In this document: positions 58,880 through 64,000 of the stretch, one piece after another
How positions within the stretch are numbered: the stretch's first letter is position 1
Layout of the letters: each line of letters starts with the position of its first letter
Source of the DNA: Ophioderma brevispina
Taxonomy: Eukaryota > Echinodermata > Ophiuroidea > Amphilepidida > Ophiodermatidae
DNA: 64,000 nt
Assembly: GCA_023653785.1 (NCBI GenBank)
Contig: JAMKCH010051327.1
Location: 1 to 64,000 of the forward strand
Direction of reading: 5' to 3'
Notes under the pieces: model-generated
The model's input: the letters and a program-made list of their open reading frames with translations, nothing else
What the model was told of the DNA's origin: nothing
The model's database searches: none
Translations under genes and position numbers: made by a program

Positions 58880-59860
58880 ACTCTATACGTACACATCAAC
58901 TCCCCCTATCCCATCATGGCTGCTAGAGAAGTACAGGCGAATTCCGGACATTGATAGAAATCGCCTGATTGATGCCTTTGAGGCTGAAAGACGCAGACCA
59001 TTGGCGGTTGCTGAATACTCTTTCGGTATCAAGCACTCGACAAGCAGAATCTTAATACCATATATCTGCAGATGGGGCGCCGTAACAAGATCCCAAAGGA
59101 GGTCAATCAACCGGAAGGTTGACGACGAAATGAGAGATAGGCTTCAGCCAGTACCTAGACACAAACCCTCTGATGACTGTAGTCAATTGAATGCACAACT
59201 GGCTTTCAAGCATCACCAATCGCAAGAACATGGAATGGCATGATGAGACCATAAGTTAGCAGAGGATTGTACCTGAGCAAAGGAACGAGCAACGCATATG
59301 GATGCACTAGTGTTTGCCAACGGATTTTTGCAGAATGGTGTCATTTGCACAAAACTGTGTATATTGACGAGACAGGACTTATACATAGTGACCCGCCGGT
59401 CCTATTAGCGTTCCAGCGAGACGAGGTCAATGGACAGAGAGGCAAACAAGTCAACGTTACCTTTGCCATTTCTGGTGAGGTGGGGTTAGTGGCGCACAAG
59501 ATACAATCAGAGACTGTTACCAGAGATACTTTTGAGGAGTTCCTGGCAACAACTGTTCAACGATGTGGCAGAATGTTCCCCGCAGGCGAGACAGATATTT
59601 TTGATATACGACAACGCCGTCCTCATATCCGAATCCAACTTCCCCCTAATTCGCAAATTACAATCAAGATGTTGCTCCCCTACTCACCATTTCTCAACCC
59701 GACAGAAATGGCCAGTCCGCTTTCAAGCAGAGTGAAGCGCATGCTTGACTTACTCCAATGGCATCAGAGATTGGAGACCCCAAGCGGCACGAGCCAGTGC
59801 TGACGTCAACCTCCAAATTTGGAGATCTGATCTTTTCCAGGAGAGGTTGCTGTGATTAAC
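58880..59860 (+). pseudogene. IS630/Tc1-type transposase gene, frameshifted
   Basis: The N-terminal half (58930-59160) reads RRIPDIDRNRLIDAFE, GIKHSTSR and KVDDEMRDRLQ, a helix-turn-helix DNA-binding region. After a break the catalytic half begins VYIDETG (first aspartate near 59366), then NVTFAISGEVGLV, TVTRDTFEEFL, then IF(D)IR with DNA in the neighbouring frame near 59605 (second aspartate). Last come PYSPFLNPTEM (59676-59709, carrying the third acidic residue) and, after another shift, NLQIWRSDLFQERLL and a stop at 59852. At least three frameshifts. The piece between about 59170 and 59340 is poorly matched. No paired TIRs were found for it. Confidence 0.85.
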
Positions 59861-59896
59861 ACATTTGGAAGTGACACCGCAAAGGTACAGCATGTA

Positions 59897-60333
59897 CAGG
59901 TGAGTCAAAAAAACTTGACCCTGATTGGCCGCCATTTGAATTTTCAAGTAAAATGTCTAAACATATGTGATATCACTGAAAGCTTTAGTTCATTTAATCT
60001 TTAATTTGCTGCAAAGATCATTCACCTCGGTTAGGTATAGAGCCGAGTTACAGTCGTTTGAACCAAGTAGTCGGTTTTGCCCTTTGCCACGGAATCAATT
60101 GCTTAGTCGGCACAGTGCTTCAATCAATGGGACTCGTGGATAAGGTGTGAACGGACTACTTGATCAACCAAAGAGTCTAGCTCGGCCTATACTTAACCGA
60201 TGGAATTATTTTGCAGGCAATCAAAGATAAGGAAATAGGCTTTCCGATGATATAACATACGTTATATTTATATTATTAAAACTCAAAATGGCGGAGACAA
60301 TACGGTCAAGGTTTGTTTTTGGGAATCACCCTG
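59897..60333. mobile_element. Mariner-like MITE, 437 bp
   Basis: TA flanks (59895-59896 and 60334-60335). TIRs CAGGTGAGTCAAAAAAACTT and CAGGGTGATTCCCAAAAAC continue CTTGACC and CCGCCATTTTGA. It starts about 45 bp after the transposase pseudogene stop. No ORF. Confidence 0.85.
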
Positions 60334-60349
60334 TACACTCCCAACAACG

Positions 60350-60412
60350 CTTTGTCTACGTGTGTAAAAGGCGCTATATAAATCCCATATTATCATTATT
60401 ATTATATATATT
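60350..60412 (+). repeat. LINE 3' tail
   Basis: AAAGGCGCTATATAAATCCC followed by (TTA)n, the 3' end signature of CR1/L2 LINEs, with no coding part attached. Confidence 0.7.
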
Positions 60413-62005
60413 AAATCCTCACAGACCTATTGCCCGAGATTTGCATTGGTAGCAAGAAATTGACGTTAAGAAAATAAAATGGGAAGGACTACAAAGTACA
60501 GTAGAAACCTGCTAACCAGTTTAAACACAGCCCTTTTAATATATAGCTACAAAACCATGTATCACAAAGTGTCATGATAACACCAAATTCATTGGAAACA
60601 TGATAACACAAACTTCTGTTTTATGATTATTGTTTTGCACCACAGGATTCTGGTTTAAAAAACGGTTCCCTGTACAAAATAGTCAAAACCACTCAACAAA
60701 AAGTCAGAACGGAGAGTCCCTTACATGTTTCATTGACTATATAAGGTCATTAAAGAAATAAAAAAGACAACATAAACAAAATAAAAAGAATATTTATTGC
60801 ATTATAGGCCTATGCTACAATGCTAAAGAACGGAATTTAAACTAATTTGAAATATTATAAGGCCTATACAATCATAAAATTTAGGAATTAAAAAAAATAC
60901 TCACTTTGCTTGTGAAATAAACAATAGGAATGAAAAAATGCCACCATGATTTGTATAACATAGCCACATTATACAATATTTTTGTGAAATTCAATTCAGT
61001 ATTGCCAGATTTGAATAATGATAAATGAAAAAGAAATTCAATTTGGTTCGTATCATCATGACAAGTAGATGCGACTCCGAAATACGAGTGCCACATTACT
61101 GATAACCTCGGACAGCGAATTTCGTCAAACCGAGTGCCTAATCACGTCGTTATTTGTAATCGGTTAATGAAATCACTATGTACAATAAGATTTAGGCTAT
61201 GATTAAATGAAATCGAATGCTTGGTTAGCGAATTTGAAAGTCGGATAACGTCGTTTTAAAAAAATCCGCGCGAAATTGAATGGTTGTATTACCAATTGAT
61301 GTGCATATTTGATGAAATCGTCCGGGAAAACCTTTATTTTAGTGCTACACAAAACGACCGGAAATCACGTAGGCCGTGACGGTTTTTGCGCAATCTTTAT
61401 CGATAAACGTTCAAGCTCATTTGTCCATGCTGGATAAACTTAACATATTCATGGGATCGTACGCGGTATTACAGAGATCTGTCCTACACTTTTATACCTT
61501 CTAAACATGGATAGTAATGTAAATAGAACAGTTAATACTATTTTTGAAATAGTCGACATTCTTTTCTTCTTCTTCTTCTTTTCTTTCTTCTATATTAGCT
61601 CGTGTGTTTCATCTTTCGAAAAATCGACAGGTTTTGTGTGTAGTGTTTGTTCAATTTGATTTTTAAGAATTTCGGATCATTAGACCTACTTTTAGATTGT
61701 GTGCGTTACACGTTAATTTGAACTTAATTCAGAGTGTAAATGTCTTCTCCGTTTCTTCTTTCTGGTCTTAGCCAGCTAATTAGAGAATAAAAGGATAGGA
61801 TTTTTGTTTTGCCTCTCTATAACATGTTCATACCGGATGGGCAGTATAGTTTGCAATATCTGGAGTTTTAGTTAGGTGGTAAATATCGTTGTAAAGTTAC
61901 CTCTTGCCAAAGTTCATTGTTTTGTATGGGAATTAGACCATAATAACAAACAAATGAAAAGATCTAAATATGGAAACTGATATTTCAGATAGATCATGCT
62001 CATCA
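60413..62005. other. No recognisable gene
   Basis: AT-rich spacer. A (TTC)n stretch lies at 61563-61592. The 71-codon minus-strand ORF at 60881 has no known domain. Confidence 0.45.
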
Positions 62006-62283
62006 GGCCGTACGCAGGGGGCGTGCGGCCGCACCCACCCCAAAAAATCCAAAAAAAGGGGAAAAGGGAAAAAGGATCACTTGTTGATGACTTTTTTGAT
62101 TAAAAGTCCACAAATTTAGAGAAATATTGACAAGAAAGTCCACTTTTTGGTGCGTGGTGAAATTGTCAACAAAAAGTCAAAAAAGGGGCCATTTTAGGGG
62201 GGTTAGGTCTTTTTTACCAAAAAAGGTCACTTTTTCGAAAGTCCGCACCCCCCCCCCCCCCCAAATAAATACTGCGTACGGCC
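62006..62283. mobile_element. Short MITE with GGCCGTACGCAG termini
   Basis: GGCCGTACGCAG at 62006 and its complement at 62272-62283. Inside, GTGCGGCCGCACCC and a C run near 62246-62262 lie near the two ends. The interior is A-rich with AAAAAGTC-type words. The terminal style recalls hAT elements, but no 8-bp duplication is visible. Confidence 0.6.
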
Positions 62284-62959
62284 ATGCCTACAACAAGTTG
62301 ACACTAATTTGCCCAGATTGAAGCATTTTAAAATTTGGCGCCCGTACAAATTGACCAAAGCAGAAGGTCCAGTGGATTATTGATTTAGTACATCAAATTC
62401 TTAAGGAGGATTTCCCGTCCTAGCGATTTCTAAAAATCATGTTGGACATTTAGTCTTTAAGGGGGTGCAGGGACCACCATGAAAAATCTGATAAAGTACT
62501 TCGTAAATTTGTTGATTAGCGGATATGAAGCCTTTACCATGACTATGCTGTAGTTGGCTCCAGTCATACCGAATAATAATTTGTCTTGTAGTGTTACTCA
62601 CTGCGCATGACCATAAGCTGCAGTTAAACTTTGCAGTGACGATTCGATGGTCAGAATCCAAATGACAATAGTGTTGTAACGCCGAGGTTCTTCAAATAAC
62701 ATTTGTACTGAAGAACTGTAACGCATTGAAACGTTTAAGGCATTTGTTTGGCCATTGTGCATTATTTTTTACAGCCACATGTTCTTCCTTTAAAGCCTGT
62801 CTGGCAGGAACACTTAAAGAAGATATTTAGATCTCTGTAAGTTTCAGCTAGATTTACAAATGAGTATCACGTCAAATGCCGTTACCGAAATATTTAACAG
62901 ACCCCTTGACATTTTGGGGGCAGAAGATAAAATATCCTTGAAAATTGAATGATTGAATG

Positions 62960-63130
62960 TATACGCCTAGTGGAATGTGCACTCAAAAAGAAGTGACGTT
63001 CCACTTTAAGGAGTGAATGTCTACTCTTAAAGAGTAATGGAGGGACAATACATTTAGAGTGGTGTTCACTCTCACTTTTTGGAGTGAACGTGAAGTTCAG
63101 TGATTCTCTTCTTTGGAGTGAATTGACCAA
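62960..63130. repeat. Cluster of ACTCTTTAAAGAGTGAA-like palindromes
   Basis: GTGCACTCAAAAAG, CACTTTAAGGAGTGAATG, ACTCTTAAAGAGTAATGG, TAGAGTGGTGTTCACTCTC, CACTTTTTGGAGTGAACGTG and TTTGGAGTGAATTG recur at about 20-30 bp spacing, with another at 63481-63500. Confidence 0.65.
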
Positions 63131-63169
63131 CAAATGAAACTATTGAGTGGTAAAGGTAGTTAAGACCTT

Positions 63170-63460
63170 CAATGCAGGCAGTGCAGGGCTGCAATGCAGC
63201 TACCAAAATCGTTACTGCATCACTTGCAGTATTGCACGCATGCAGTAAACTGAACGAAGTTACAATTATTTTAAGGCATTCAGTGGGGGTGCGTCAGTGT
63301 TGCAGTAATGGGCCCAAATAGTCCTCCGCAGTTTCCTGCAACGTACTGCAACCCGTGACTTGCAGTGACCTGGATTGACCTCCTTAAATCGATTAGAAGT
63401 GCAACGGAAGTGACGGAACATTGCAAGGAATTTACTGCCCATCACTGCAGTGCATGAAGT
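63170..63460. repeat. GCAGT/ACTGC-rich repeat cluster
   Basis: At least ten copies of TGCAGT or ACTGCA words in both orientations, many as near palindromes (CTGCAATGCAG, TGCAGTATTGCA, ACTGCAGTGCAT). No coding sequence. Confidence 0.6.
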
Positions 63461-63780
63461 ATGAACTGATCTTTTTTTACCACTCTTTTTTCGAGTGAAT
63501 TAAGATTCACCTCATTTTCACTTCTGTTTACTTAAAAGGCAATGATGCCTTTTGTCAGCCATCTTAAATTTGATTGGAGCAATTACTATGTCCGAAATAT
63601 GTACCAGTTTTCCAAAACATTTATCATTGTTTTTATTTATATTAATAAAAAATTGGTTACATTTGGCATTTCTAAACTTGTGACCGCCCTTTTGAATTTG
63701 AACGCATGGCCCATTTTTAAAATCCTAAAATGTTTATACTTGTCCCTAGCTATCCTGGTATTTTTACATTTATTTAAAAC

Positions 63781-63820
63781 TTTTTATTTTTTTTATTTTT
63801 TTTATTTTTTTTATTTTTGG
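63781..63820. repeat. (TTTTTTTA)n microsatellite
   Basis: About five units of T7-8A before TTTTTGGACGCC. Confidence 0.9.
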
Positions 63821-64000
63821 ACGCCATCTCGAAAAAATAACATGATCTCCATATTTTTTTGATTTTCCCGACTTCAATGCGTATTCTAATAACCTATTTT
63901 GTGGTCACAACAGGGAATAGTTTCTATTGTATGCTGTGCTGTTTAATATCAGTTCAATATAACGGTTTTTTTCAGGATGAATAGAACTGAGGTATCCTTG

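Overview
This window is eukaryotic, repeat-rich and almost free of intact genes. There is no operon structure, no ribosome-binding-site pattern and no long host ORF. The mobile elements (a CR1/L2-type LINE, a Tx1/L1-like LINE, a Penelope-like element with hammerhead ribozymes, mariner-like and piggyBac-like MITEs, tRNA-derived SINEs), the frequent TAGGCCTA-type words and the AT-rich background fit a marine invertebrate deuterostome such as an echinoderm or hemichordate. That placement is an inference, not a proof. Many elements and exons carry single-base indels, often in homopolymers, so part of the breakage may come from an unpolished long-read assembly.

The only host-gene signal is a set of four ~100-bp minus-strand exons (31006-30912, 28078-27979, 11136-11041, 9823-9724). 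Each encodes about one ankyrin repeat between splice-like AG and GT sites. They look like consecutive parts of one ankyrin-repeat gene read right to left, or a decayed copy of one. A polyT tract and an 8.7-kb transposon nest lie at or between them.

1-9.7 kb: a deleted CR1/L2 LINE, a (CTA/CTG)n array, a 1.9-kb foldback element (3597-5492) with a TATCTA target duplication, a small MITE and a Tx1/L1 LINE tail. 11.7-20.4 kb: a nest of four elements. A ~1.06-kb palindromic element (11723-20424 as disrupted) was hit by a 3.1-kb hairpin element whose arms are minisatellite arrays (11918-15020, CATGTG duplication). That element contains a TTAA-flanked MITE (13276-13900). The outer element was also hit by a 4.5-kb long-TIR element (15271-19794, ATTAT duplication). 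A second copy of the 4.5-kb element lies at 45007-49639 in the same orientation.

35.3-39.3 kb: a Penelope-like element on the minus strand (reverse transcriptase YRDDG palm, GIY-YIG endonuclease). It is flanked by ~310-bp terminal repeats that carry hammerhead ribozyme motifs. One terminal repeat holds a tRNA-derived SINE. A coding-free tandem of the same ribozyme repeat lies at 52047-52650, where one ribozyme core is intact.

50-64 kb: a repeat with four DR1-type nuclear-receptor half-site pairs, a mariner-like long-TIR element with a LINE inside, a MITE in an (AT)n tract that encloses a tRNA-like module, a broken IS630/Tc1-type transposase gene, and further MITEs and palindrome-rich sequence. 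Long stretches between these features show nothing I can name.
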